DNA of 39,867 bases from a virus: the IMG/VR virus record IMGVR_UViG_3300034418_005051, positions 1 to 39,867 of that record. One strand, 5' to 3'. This document shows positions 6,979 to 14,033 of this stretch, one piece after another. Below the pieces are notes generated by a model. The model was not told where the DNA came from. It searched no databases and saw only the letters and a list, made by a program, of their open reading frames with translations. The position numbers and the translations under genes were made by a program. Within the stretch, counting starts at the first letter, position 1, and the number at the start of each line of letters is the position of its first letter.

Positions 6979-7127
6979 TCCCAAAGACTATCCCAGTAAG
7001 GACAGTCTTCGCAAGTTGAATCACAGTAATCGCATTCGTCTAGCTCTTCCCAGCCCAGCCAGTCCCCTTGAAGTGGATCGGATTGGCCGAAAATACTTTG
7101 AATAAAACGTTGCCACAATGAACGCAT
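6975..7127 (-). CDS. 50-aa Trp/Cys-rich protein, overprinted on the FmdB-like gene
   Basis: A short frame from ATG 7125-7127 with AGGAG upstream, ending in an ATGA overlap with the RecB-like gene. Residues 1-29 share 88 bases with the zinc-ribbon gene 7040-7210 in another frame. The unique C-terminal part, LDECDYCDSTCEDCPYWDSL, has four Cys in two pairs and could bind metal. The good ribosome site and exact coupling to the next start support translation. I do not recognise the sequence. It could also act as a coupling leader for the nuclease. Confidence 0.6.
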   Translation of the reverse strand: MRSLWQRFIQSIFGQSDPLQGDWLGWEELDECDYCDSTCEDCPYWDSLWE

Positions 7128-7210
7128 TTTATCTCCTGAACATTCTCAAACGGAAGGGTTAATTCTTGGACGGTATCACAAGTCCTACATTCGTAATCGT
7201 ACGTTGGCAA
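7040..7210 (-). CDS. FmdB-like zinc-ribbon protein (TTG start)
   Basis: A 56-aa protein that matches the FmdB family of putative regulatory zinc ribbons. It opens MPTYDYECRTCDTV (C8, C11), has a second pair CVHCGN (C29, C32), and ends IHFKGTGW, the family's F-K-G-S/T-G-W signature. Initiation is at TTG 7208-7210 with GGAGAG just upstream, and its start is not ATG, which makes it easy to miss. It is the first gene after promoter 7356-7389. The family is usually described as regulatory, but its biochemical role is not established. Confidence 0.75.
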   Translation of the reverse strand: MPTYDYECRTCDTVQELTLPFENVQEIKCVHCGNVLFKVFSANPIHFKGTGWAGKS

Positions 7211-7355
7211 TTTCTCTCCTATATGCCTGAACCCCAGATTCTAAGAAATGCCCCCCCTACCCCCCATAAAAATTATGGTGAGTCAGGGAGGCTAGGTTAG
7301 GCTATGCCGTCACCCCGTCATCTGAAGTTTCTGCCCCACGGTTTCCCGCAGGGGA
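7211..7355 (-). promoter_or_regulatory. 5' leader of the early minus-strand operon
   Basis: About 140 bases between the promoter and the first early gene hold no convincing frame. On the transcribed strand there is a small hairpin CCATAA-TTT-TTATGG (7266-7280), followed by two runs of six or more G separated by TA. The G-rich stretch, just upstream of the ribosome site of the FmdB-like gene, could form RNA structure that tunes early translation. This is inferred from composition only. Confidence 0.35.
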
Positions 7356-7389
7356 AATATATCACAAGATTATGGTTATGCAAATGCAA
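7356..7389 (-). promoter_or_regulatory. Promoter for the early/replication operon
   Basis: Read on the minus strand there is TTGCAT (7378-7383), a 16-base spacer and TATATT (7356-7361), a reasonable sigma-70 match. A second TTGCAT (7384-7389) precedes it directly. It lies between the late-operon terminator and the first early gene, where a promoter is needed. The U-tract of the terminator overlaps the upstream -35 copy. Confidence 0.5.
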
Positions 7390-7430
7390 AAAGACCCCCC
7401 TTCCTAAGGTGATTACCTCAGGTTGGGGGG
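7388..7430 (-). terminator. Rho-independent terminator of the late operon
   Basis: Minus-strand RNA would fold CCCCCC (7425-7430) with GGGGGG (7395-7400). Inside, CCTGAGGT pairs with ACCTTAGG (7403-7422, one G-U), and the two stems are separated by an AA/AA internal loop. TCTTTTT follows. It lies 50 bases after the holin gene and closes the run of genes that starts with terminase. Confidence 0.9.
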
Positions 7431-7481
7431 TTTAGTGTCTTAAAACAGCCTTAGAAGGCGTTTAAGGAGTGTTATAGGGCT

Positions 7482-7667
7482 TTAGTTAGAGCTACGACCG
7501 AACTCTGTGGCGGATGGATCAAGCCACTTTAGCACTGGGCCTAGGAAACCTGCTAGGGCTGCTGTTGCTAGCACCTTCAGGTTAGTTTCTCCAGCAAGGT
7601 ATAGTGCGACTGCAGCGGATGCTGCGGCGCGGAACCAAGTAAGAGATACTTGTTTGAATTGCTCCAT
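7482..7667 (-). CDS. Holin
   Basis: A 61-aa membrane protein. Residues 10-25 (WFRAAASAAVALYLAG) and about 30-48 (VLATAALAGFLGPVLKWL) form two hydrophobic helices with a short loop. The end, DPSATEFGRSSN, is a hydrophilic tail typical of small actinophage holins. It forms the membrane lesion that lets the endolysin reach the wall. The start overlaps the endolysin stop by one base (TAATG), giving an endolysin-holin pair at the end of the late operon. Confidence 0.8.
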   Translation of the reverse strand: MEQFKQVSLTWFRAAASAAVALYLAGETNLKVLATAALAGFLGPVLKWLDPSATEFGRSSN

Positions 7668-8185
7668 TAGATTGCCTTTCGTTTGATATGTACAGGGCAG
7701 CAGTTACACACTGCTACTGGTACAGAGAGTACCACTTTTTTCTTAGGTTGGGGGGCGAAACTAGCCAAGACTTGATTCAGGACTTTAGGCTGGTTTACCC
7801 ACCAGAACCAAGGACTAGTGTCATTAGCCTTATCAGCGTTGATAGAAATATGGAGATGCTTAGTGTGAGGGTTACTGCCACTATAAGGGCGATTGCCAGA
7901 CTTAGCCTTATCACGGGACCAGATTTTTTTATTAAATATAAGATAAGAGACTCGTTCGTCCTCTTTAAGTTTTTCAAAAATAACGGCACAGTCAACCCCT
8001 CTATCAGGGTTATGGGTTAAATCAACCGCGAGACCAGTATTGTGGTCCGAATTCGGGTTCAAGCGTTGATGGGCTAACGACGGCAATAACCCGTCTGACA
8101 GTTTCTTTCGTTTCGGCCACAATGCTGTCGCTTGCCTCAGAACAGCAATAGCAGCAGGACTTGCTGATTTCACAACAGGTTTCAT
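7667..8185 (-). CDS. Endolysin, M15-type peptidase (D-Ala-D-Ala/L-Ala-D-Glu)
   Basis: A 172-aa wall peptidase. NPNSDHNTGLAVDLTH (H48, D55) and NPHTKHLHIS (H112) supply the HxxxxxxD...H zinc ligands of the M15/VanY fold. The final 30 residues, after a KKK stretch, contain CNCCPVH, possibly a small metal-binding or attachment tail. It has no signal peptide, so it needs the holin encoded downstream. Its place between a membrane protein gene and the holin gene confirms a lysis cassette. Confidence 0.85.
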   Translation of the reverse strand: MKPVVKSASPAAIAVLRQATALWPKRKKLSDGLLPSLAHQRLNPNSDHNTGLAVDLTHNPDRGVDCAVIFEKLKEDERVSYLIFNKKIWSRDKAKSGNRPYSGSNPHTKHLHISINADKANDTSPWFWWVNQPKVLNQVLASFAPQPKKKVVLSVPVAVCNCCPVHIKRKAI

Positions 8186-8191
8186 TGTCCC

Positions 8192-8395
8192 TCATTTCTT
8201 TAATACTTCCTTGACTAAATCAGTTAATAGGTCAACTTTATCTTCTAATAAATTAACTTTATCTTTAAGACTAGAACCTCCATTAGGACGCAGTTCATAG
8301 AGATAATGTTTAACAAGCCAGCGAACGATTCCTGCAAAAGATGCTGATATAGAGATTATGGCTACAATTAACGCAGCCCAATCCACGGCGCTCAC
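8192..8395 (-). CDS. Membrane protein with coiled coil, second holin/antiholin candidate
   Basis: A 67-aa protein with one membrane helix (WAALIVAIISISASFAGIV) followed by a basic/aromatic stretch and a coiled coil built of repeated LEDKVDLL-like heptads (residues 43-63). This layout is common for holin-associated or antiholin proteins placed just before the endolysin. It overlaps the end of the large tail-protein gene by one base. Which of the two membrane proteins makes the lesion cannot be settled from sequence. Confidence 0.65.
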   Translation of the reverse strand: MSAVDWAALIVAIISISASFAGIVRWLVKHYLYELRPNGGSSLKDKVNLLEDKVDLLTDLVKEVLKK

Positions 8396-10371
8396 TATAA
8401 GACCGTTCTAACTGTGATGGATAGCAACCCTCCAAAACCGTCAAAACGTTTTGAAGGAGGGGTTACACGGGTGAAATTGATACGTTCAATCAAGGCTTGT
8501 ACTCGCTCTCCTGTAGTGAAGTCCTGGACATTGATTATGTCGCCAGCTGCTTCGATATCTTCTAGTGTTTGAATACGCTCCCACGCACGGCCTTCATAAC
8601 CAGTCAGCACATTGTAACGATCGGTTTCCACGTCGTAGCACCACACAGGGAATTGAATCAAGCGTTGGCGCTTAGTTGCTGGAAGAGCTTTAGATTGGTA
8701 GCCCTTAAATATAGGACCCAAACTGGTATTGCTTGCGCTACGTGAGAGCGTAAACTTATAGGAGATAAACTCTTGTGGACCTACAGGGCTGCCTGTAGCA
8801 GCCTCAGGAGTGCCTACAGAGGAGTTGTAAGTGATGACTGTAAATAGATTATTAGATGAATCTATAGTCTGGATATCAATAGCACCATTAGTTACATCAG
8901 CACGCCCACGAAGGAACTTGTAATTCTTAGGTTCAAGAGTTCCATACCGGATAGCACCTGTTTGTAGGTATCCAGTAGAGCGGAGAGTAGATGCTGACTC
9001 AAAATAGATTGCTCCATCAGTGCTATTGTATGCTGTACAGAAAGCCAGACGATTAGTTGTACCGATAAAGCTAACAGCAGTAGTTCTGTGAACCGCAGCT
9101 TGAGTAGTTTGCAAATCGTTTGCATAAGCAAAACGCAAAGTCTCACCCTCGATAGTTTGGCCAAGGTCGATACGGATTAGACCAGCGTCAGTAGCTCCAA
9201 TACCTGTTGTAGCCCATACGAATCTGTCACGAGCAGTAATGTCATAAACTGGCTGTGATGTTTCTACAATCAAAGGTCCATAGCTCACAGAACCATCTTG
9301 ATCGTTTACAGCAGCCACGCGAACACCACGGTTGGTTCCAATAACCATGTAGCCTAGGTAATAGAAAATCTTATGTACAATCTCTCCAGGAGGTAACTCA
9401 GCAGCTACAGAAGCCTGCGTAAGGGTAGGCATAGCACCGCTAGTATTTAGGGTGTACTTCTGGATAGTTGAGTAGATACCTGAGTGGCCAGCTGTGTAGA
9501 TAGCAGGACCAGACGCAGTAATACTTGTATACACATAGTTAGTGTTAGGATTGGTGTATACAGGGCTTGGCAAGGTTGTAGCTACAGGTGAAATCTCATA
9601 TACAGCATTGTTAATACAAGCTACAATACGGTCCTTTACGAACTCCATCTCAGCAGCTGTGACTGTAACGCTTGGGTTTGTAAGCATTGGAGTTGATGGC
9701 AATCCAGCCCCATCAGATAATAACTTTTTGTTAAGTTCTAGCTTGCCAGAAGCAATATCGTTTGTGACCCAGTAGGCATACTTACCATCATCACATACAG
9801 CATATACAGGATCATCTAGACCAGCATTGTAGTCAACCCAGTGAACTACGTTTCCACTAGAGTCAATACGGTCAATGTCAAAGCCATCATGGAATAACAC
9901 GCCATCATAGGTAGTACCACCGCTAGTCCATTGAACTGAGCGGATATGTTGTTCTGCTTTTACTCCAATAACTGTAGTAGATTCGTGAATATTAGTTGTC
10001 TCTTTTAGAAGAGTTACCTGACCTTTGGTCCAGACATTTACACCTTGGCTATCAAAGAATCTGTAGCCTGTAGACTCACCTGAAGATGGGTCAAAGAACT
10101 TAATTCCGGAGCCACCATGGAAAGAAGACTGGCTACGGATCCACCAACCTGTAAGAGACTGCTCGCCAGGTTCACGAGAGTTATCAAACTGATCCTTACG
10201 ATAAGGAGCAGTCTCTCTTTGGTATGGGTTAGAATCAGTAGGAGCCATGATGAATGGCACACCACCAATGGCTACATCGTAGTCCTCAGCGTTATTGGTC
10301 CATAGACCAGAAGATGCTGGATTACCGACATTAAGGGGAATATTCTCGGTAATATCAGGGGTAAACGTCAC
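8395..10371 (-). CDS. Beta-propeller tail protein (tail tube/nozzle type)
   Basis: A 658-aa all-beta protein. Repeating blade-like segments are visible, e.g. YAVCDDGKYAYWVTND, VKDRIVACINNAVYEI, IFYYLGYMVIGTNRGVRV and ITARDRFVWATTGI. These suggest a beta-propeller in residues about 130-450, then a jelly-roll-like C-terminus (LIQFPVWCYDVETDRYNVL). By size and position between fibre and lysis genes it fits a short-tail nozzle or adhesin-base protein (gp12/TTPB-like role) or a minor tail protein. The assignment rests on fold appearance and context. Confidence 0.6.
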   Translation of the reverse strand: MTFTPDITENIPLNVGNPASSGLWTNNAEDYDVAIGGVPFIMAPTDSNPYQRETAPYRKDQFDNSREPGEQSLTGWWIRSQSSFHGGSGIKFFDPSSGESTGYRFFDSQGVNVWTKGQVTLLKETTNIHESTTVIGVKAEQHIRSVQWTSGGTTYDGVLFHDGFDIDRIDSSGNVVHWVDYNAGLDDPVYAVCDDGKYAYWVTNDIASGKLELNKKLLSDGAGLPSTPMLTNPSVTVTAAEMEFVKDRIVACINNAVYEISPVATTLPSPVYTNPNTNYVYTSITASGPAIYTAGHSGIYSTIQKYTLNTSGAMPTLTQASVAAELPPGEIVHKIFYYLGYMVIGTNRGVRVAAVNDQDGSVSYGPLIVETSQPVYDITARDRFVWATTGIGATDAGLIRIDLGQTIEGETLRFAYANDLQTTQAAVHRTTAVSFIGTTNRLAFCTAYNSTDGAIYFESASTLRSTGYLQTGAIRYGTLEPKNYKFLRGRADVTNGAIDIQTIDSSNNLFTVITYNSSVGTPEAATGSPVGPQEFISYKFTLSRSASNTSLGPIFKGYQSKALPATKRQRLIQFPVWCYDVETDRYNVLTGYEGRAWERIQTLEDIEAAGDIINVQDFTTGERVQALIERINFTRVTPPSKRFDGFGGLLSITVRTVL

Positions 10372-10386
10372 CTTAGCTCCTTAAAG

Positions 10387-10587
10387 TTAAGAAAGTAGTA
10401 GCTTTGCTTCTTCTTCAGTAATGCCTAATTTGTCAAGAAGTGCAATTCTTTGATTCTTTTTTTCTTCAATAGATTCTTTTAATTCATTGTAAAAGGCTTC
10501 ATCTGCAAGAACTTGTTCAAATTCTTCATCTGTCATTTCCCTTGTTACAATGCTTCCATTGTTATTAATCGTTATTAAAGGTTTCAT
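10387..10587 (-). CDS. Small tail-associated helical protein, paralogue in architecture of 11405-11626
   Basis: A 66-aa acidic protein: a beta-like N-terminus (MKPLITINNNGSIVTREM), a Glu/Lys-rich helix, and a C-terminal LDKLGITEEEAKLLLS. The plan is the same as in the 73-aa protein at 11405-11626, which ends LAALGLTADEIAALN. Each follows directly after a beta-module gene, so they look like a duplicated partner, possibly a fibre assembly chaperone. The start lies right after the stop of the upstream module gene. Confidence 0.65.
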   Translation of the reverse strand: MKPLITINNNGSIVTREMTDEEFEQVLADEAFYNELKESIEEKKNQRIALLDKLGITEEEAKLLLS

Positions 10588-11391
10588 TTATTTCACCCCA
10601 TAAACATAAAGTGTTCCTGCGTTGTAAGACTTACCACCTGAATCATTTGCAAATGAAACTGTTGTCAATGCGCTTCCTGTATAAGCAACAACATATCCTG
10701 AAATCATGTTGGCTGGTGTGCCCAGTCCTTCCGTTCCTGTCTGAACTACATGGATTAGTTTGTGCCCTGTAGTAGTGTAAGGATTATGTATTTCCATCCA
10801 TGCACTACCAAAAGAACCTTGATTCATATTGCTGACATATGGAAATGCAATTTTTGTTGCAGCAGCATCACCATAAACAGTATCAGAAGCATGTGTGTAA
10901 GCACCTGAACCTGTGATTCTGTAGTTAGTCCCTGAATCATTATTAAATCTGCATGTGTGATAACCATTTCCACCACCCATTGACCAATTGTCAAGATGTA
11001 AAATTAATTTTTTATATCCAAGTGCAGATGAAGGAAGCGTTACTGTGACAGTATTTCCTGAAAATGCTGTTGTGCTTTCTAATGTTATTGAACCACCACC
11101 ACCTGCAGGGGCAGCCCAACTTGGAATTCCACCTGAAACAGTAAGAACATTTCCTGTGCTACCAATACCTAGTCTTGCAGGTGTGTTAGCACTAGACGCA
11201 TAAATGATGTCGCCTGTAGTGGTTGTAAGTGTCTTGGCTATGTAATCAGAGTTATGGTTATGGCTTGTTCCAGACTTACCGTCTATCTGAGTTTGGATAG
11301 CTGAACTTACCCCGTCCAAATAACCAATTTCGGTAGCACTCACCGTGGACGGGGCTGGTGCGGCGCTTGCTAGATCTCTTGCTTTTGTCAT
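10588..11391 (-). CDS. Tail-fibre protein with C-terminal beta module
   Basis: A 267-aa protein. The N-terminus MTKARDLAS, IGYLDGVSSAIQTQIDG and GDIIYASSANTPARL are stock segments of actinophage and cyanophage tail fibres. From residue about 105 a beta-rich module follows with a shape like the three modules upstream, RFNNDSGTNYR and final GTLYVYGVK. It is probably a virion surface or receptor-binding protein. It is the most diverged member of the local module family and the only one fused to a fibre-type N-terminus. Confidence 0.7.
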   Translation of the reverse strand: MTKARDLASAAPAPSTVSATEIGYLDGVSSAIQTQIDGKSGTSHNHNSDYIAKTLTTTTGDIIYASSANTPARLGIGSTGNVLTVSGGIPSWAAPAGGGGSITLESTTAFSGNTVTVTLPSSALGYKKLILHLDNWSMGGGNGYHTCRFNNDSGTNYRITGSGAYTHASDTVYGDAAATKIAFPYVSNMNQGSFGSAWMEIHNPYTTTGHKLIHVVQTGTEGLGTPANMISGYVVAYTGSALTTVSFANDSGGKSYNAGTLYVYGVK

Positions 11392-11404
11392 TGGTTTCCT
11401 TTAC

Positions 11405-11626
11405 TTAGTTAAGAGCTGCAATCTCGTCTGCGGTTAGACCGAGTGCTGCTAGTTTGGCTTGTGCTGATGCCTTAGCATCTGCCTTAGCCTGTGCTGCTGC
11501 TTCCTCTGCTGCCTTGATTTCTGCAAAGGCTGCTGCATCTGCCTCACGCTGAGCAATCTCTTCGGCTGTTAGTTCTACCTCAGTAGTTACTCCAGTTGAG
11601 CAGTCTACGATTAGTTTATGGGTCAT
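11405..11626 (-). CDS. Small Ala-rich helical tail-associated protein
   Basis: A 73-aa protein. The N-terminus MTHKLIVDCSTGVTTEVELT is beta-like, and the rest is an Ala/Lys/Glu helix ending LAALGLTADEIAALN. A longer frame would run back into the upstream module gene. I start at ATG 11624-11626, which has AAAGGA a few bases upstream and lies 13 bases after that gene's stop. It follows a beta-module gene, as does its likely paralogue at 10387-10587. It may be a trimerisation or assembly chaperone for the module. Confidence 0.7.
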   Translation of the reverse strand: MTHKLIVDCSTGVTTEVELTAEEIAQREADAAAFAEIKAAEEAAAQAKADAKASAQAKLAALGLTADEIAALN

Positions 11627-11639
11627 TATTTTCCTTTCG

Positions 11640-12152
11640 TTATGAGTTCTTGATTCCGTATAGTGTGGCGGTTGAGTATTGAACAAGGCTGAATCCATCA
11701 GCCGATATAGTAATAGAAGTAATTGCGGCAGAGTTAGACCATAATCCTGCGTGTAATCCATTTGTTGCTGCGGTTGCATTATTTTCTAGCACAAAATCCG
11801 CTGAGGTACTTTTATAGTTAGAGCCAGCATAATTAGGAATATACAATTCAAAATTGTTAAAAGTATTGGATGTGGAATTGGCGGCATTTGTGTATAAATA
11901 ACCCAAATCGCTAGAGGCTCGGTTAATTGATGATGCGGAAGAACCATTCCCATAAAGCAAGCGCTCAGAGTAACCTGTGCTTGATGAGTTAAATGTAATT
12001 GGCATATTGCGGTCAAGGGCAGAAACCGAATTTCTTACCGAAACTTTTAACAAAAGGTCTGTATAAGTTGCAGGGATTGAAGTAAAGTTTATTGTTGCAG
12101 CCCCGCCGCTTCCCACCTCAACGGTGGCTATTGCTTTATAAGTGGTTGCCAT
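11640..12152 (-). CDS. Beta-module virion protein, paralogue 3
   Basis: A 170-aa beta-rich protein: TYKAIATVEVGSGGAATINF, FTSIPATYTDLLLKV, ITFNSSSTGYSE, an ASS-rich loop, GLWSNSAAITSITI and the ending ATLYGIKNS. It shares order and key phrases with the proteins at 12152-12652 and 13099-13716. Such proteins are found in phage tail-gene regions and probably decorate fibres or bind receptors. The start overlaps the stop of the upstream paralogue by one base. Confidence 0.65.
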   Translation of the reverse strand: MATTYKAIATVEVGSGGAATINFTSIPATYTDLLLKVSVRNSVSALDRNMPITFNSSSTGYSERLLYGNGSSASSINRASSDLGYLYTNAANSTSNTFNNFELYIPNYAGSNYKSTSADFVLENNATAATNGLHAGLWSNSAAITSITISADGFSLVQYSTATLYGIKNS

Positions 12153-12652
12153 TATGCCGCCTTTATTCCGTAGAGGGTGAAGGTTGTTCCAGTTGCATAA
12201 GATGATGAACTAAGAGAAAAATCTATTGAAGTTATAGCAGCAGGTGTTGCTCTCCATATACCAACAATCGCTTCCGTTGCTTGCGCTGCACGGTTAGCGC
12301 GAATTAAAGCAGTCTTGTAAGTTGTCGTGTTAGAATAGTTTTGAATACTTATGTTAAACTGAGTTGCAGGGGAACTATTAAGAAAGTTAAAATAGTTACA
12401 AATTATAGATGTTGAATTTGTTCTACGAGCGGATGAAGCAGCGCTTCCATCTCCCGTAAGAATAGTTGCACTATAGTTAGAACCGCTATCAGAATTAAAA
12501 CGCATAAGAACATCTGAGTTACCAATTAAGTTTGTCGCATTGGCTATTACTATAACTAAATCAGTATAAGCACCGCTAATGGAAGTAAATGAAACTGTCG
12601 CTGTGCTAGTAGAAAGCGTAGTCGTTGCTATTGCCTCATAGGTCGCTGGCAT
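12152..12652 (-). CDS. Beta-module virion protein, paralogue 2
   Basis: A 166-aa beta-rich protein. It reads MPATYEAIATTTLSTSTATV, FTSISGAYTDLVIVI, MRFNSDSGSNYSATILTGDG, then IVGIWRATPAAITSIDF and FTLYGIKAA, the same frame as its neighbours. The open frame continues upstream inside the HNH gene, but ATG 12650-12652 forms a TGATG overlap with the HNH stop, so I start there. It is probably a fibre or capsid-surface module. Confidence 0.65.
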   Translation of the reverse strand: MPATYEAIATTTLSTSTATVSFTSISGAYTDLVIVIANATNLIGNSDVLMRFNSDSGSNYSATILTGDGSAASSARRTNSTSIICNYFNFLNSSPATQFNISIQNYSNTTTYKTALIRANRAAQATEAIVGIWRATPAAITSIDFSLSSSSYATGTTFTLYGIKAA

Positions 12653-13095
12653 CAGATGACCACCTTTCGGTTCATACAAGTAGCACAACCAAAACGTCTA
12701 CTGTTTTTAGAGTTGTAGGTATAGATATTATTTTCCAACTCGTGTCCTCTCTTGCAGTGTGTTTTATGTTCTAAGACTCTTACTGAGCGATAACTATTTT
12801 CTGCGCTAGTAACAAGTTGTAAATGTTCTGGATTTACACAACGGCGATGTAGGCAAGTGTTACCACCTTTGCATTCTTTTGGATCGTGGCATATATGGTC
12901 TATAACCATTCCTTCTGGAATATCGCCTTTGTAATACATCCAAGATAGACGGTGAATTAGCGTTGACTTAGAGACGGGCCAGCCATATTTGGTTTGTGCA
13001 AAACCTTTTGCAGTAGGTGTGGTTGGGTGCCACCAGCAACCATTTGGCTGCACTTCAAAGCGATTAACAATTCTTTCAAGTTGTGTAATTGCCAT
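12652..13095 (-). CDS. HNH homing-type endonuclease inserted among fibre modules
   Basis: A 147-aa HNH_3-type nuclease. HRLSWMYYKGDIPEGMVIDH (His67), then CHDPKECKGG, CLHRRCVNPEHLQLVT (N88, H91) gives the core with a Cys-rich zinc insert. CKRGHEL near residue 114 is a second zinc motif common in free-standing homing nucleases. It sits exactly between two paralogous beta-module genes with 3-base and 1-base junctions. It is co-transcribed with structural genes, which is a known habit of homing nucleases that help neighbouring alleles spread. Confidence 0.85.
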   Translation of the reverse strand: MAITQLERIVNRFEVQPNGCWWHPTTPTAKGFAQTKYGWPVSKSTLIHRLSWMYYKGDIPEGMVIDHICHDPKECKGGNTCLHRRCVNPEHLQLVTSAENSYRSVRVLEHKTHCKRGHELENNIYTYNSKNSRRFGCATCMNRKVVI

Positions 13096-13098
13096 TGG

Positions 13099-13716
13099 CT
13101 ATGCCCCCTTTATTCCGTAAAGCGCTGCGTGGGAATACTGCACAAAATCACCAAGTGTTGATGACTGGACTCTAATTGATGTAATTGCTGAAGTGCTTTG
13201 CCATAACCCACTATTAAGAATAACTTGTCCTGATCCATTCAAATCGTATCCTGCTAAATTTCTAGCAGTTTTATATTTTGAGGTATTGGCATAATCTAAA
13301 ATATCAATAATTCCAGCGGCAAACATACTCGCTCCTGCTGCTGCGCCCGTTGCCGCTCTAAATACCATTCCTGTATTTCCTGCTGAAGAATCTTCTGCGT
13401 AAGCCGCAGCAGATGAACCATCTCCAAGAATATAATGTCGTGGGTAAGAAGCGGTGTCGCTATTAAATATAAGCGACACTCCATCGGCAGTTGCACCAGA
13501 ACGAGAAGAACGCAGTAACCATCGTAATTGTAAATGTTTGTAAGTGCTAGGAATTGAAGTAAAATCAATATAATCAACTGCTGTTGCGCCAACAGTTACA
13601 GTAGCGATGGATTCAAAGTCGCCAGGTAATTCATAAGCAGTATTACCTGCCAGCATACTCCCATAGGTAGTCCTGCCAGTAATACTACTGGCAGATAATT
13701 TATATACAGGTGTCAC
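13099..13716 (-). CDS. Beta-module virion protein, paralogue 1
   Basis: A 205-aa protein. The N-terminal extension (residues 1-32, VYKLSASSITGRTTYGSMLAG) precedes a module starting FESIATVTVGATAVDYIDF. It continues IPSTYKHLQLRWLLRSS, LIFNSDTASYPRHYILGDG, IDILDYANTSKYKTARNLAG, then SGLWQSTSAITSIRV and ALYGIKGA. This is the fullest version of the local family, and the two downstream copies lack the N-terminal extension. Probable virion surface or fibre-tip protein. Confidence 0.7.
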   Translation of the reverse strand: MTPVYKLSASSITGRTTYGSMLAGNTAYELPGDFESIATVTVGATAVDYIDFTSIPSTYKHLQLRWLLRSSRSGATADGVSLIFNSDTASYPRHYILGDGSSAAAYAEDSSAGNTGMVFRAATGAAAGASMFAAGIIDILDYANTSKYKTARNLAGYDLNGSGQVILNSGLWQSTSAITSIRVQSSTLGDFVQYSHAALYGIKGA

Positions 13717-14021
13717 TATGCAATCTCCACTCCAGAGATGTGGAAGTTAATTGTTGTCGCGCTTGCTCCACCCGTGATTGTCTGCGTTGCGGTGAGGACC
13801 TGCTTGAGGTCAATAACTGTCGAATCGTATGAACCTACTGTAACAGTAGTTGCAATATTTGTACCGCCAAGACCTATTGTAAATGTTCCAGCTGAACCAG
13901 CAGTATTTGTAACTACTATGCTTGTAACTACTGTGGTAGTAGCTGCAGGAACTGTATATAGGGTTGTTCCTACTGTTGTTGTTGCTGCTCCTCGGAACAG
14001 CGCTTTAGTTGTTGTGGCCAT
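13716..14021 (-). CDS. Small Thr-rich beta structural protein
   Basis: A 101-aa protein, almost entirely Thr, Val, Ala and Gly in alternating strands (TTLYTVPAATTTVVTSIVV, GTFTIGLGGTNIATTVTVG). It has the look of a single beta-sandwich domain of the kind used in phage fibres or decoration proteins. The starts of the gene and of its neighbours overlap by single bases. No catalytic motif. It may be a shaft or cap for the fibre encoded just upstream. Confidence 0.65.
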   Translation of the reverse strand: MATTTKALFRGAATTTVGTTLYTVPAATTTVVTSIVVTNTAGSAGTFTIGLGGTNIATTVTVGSYDSTVIDLKQVLTATQTITGGASATTINFHISGVEIA

Positions 14022-14033
14022 TATCTCCCTTTC

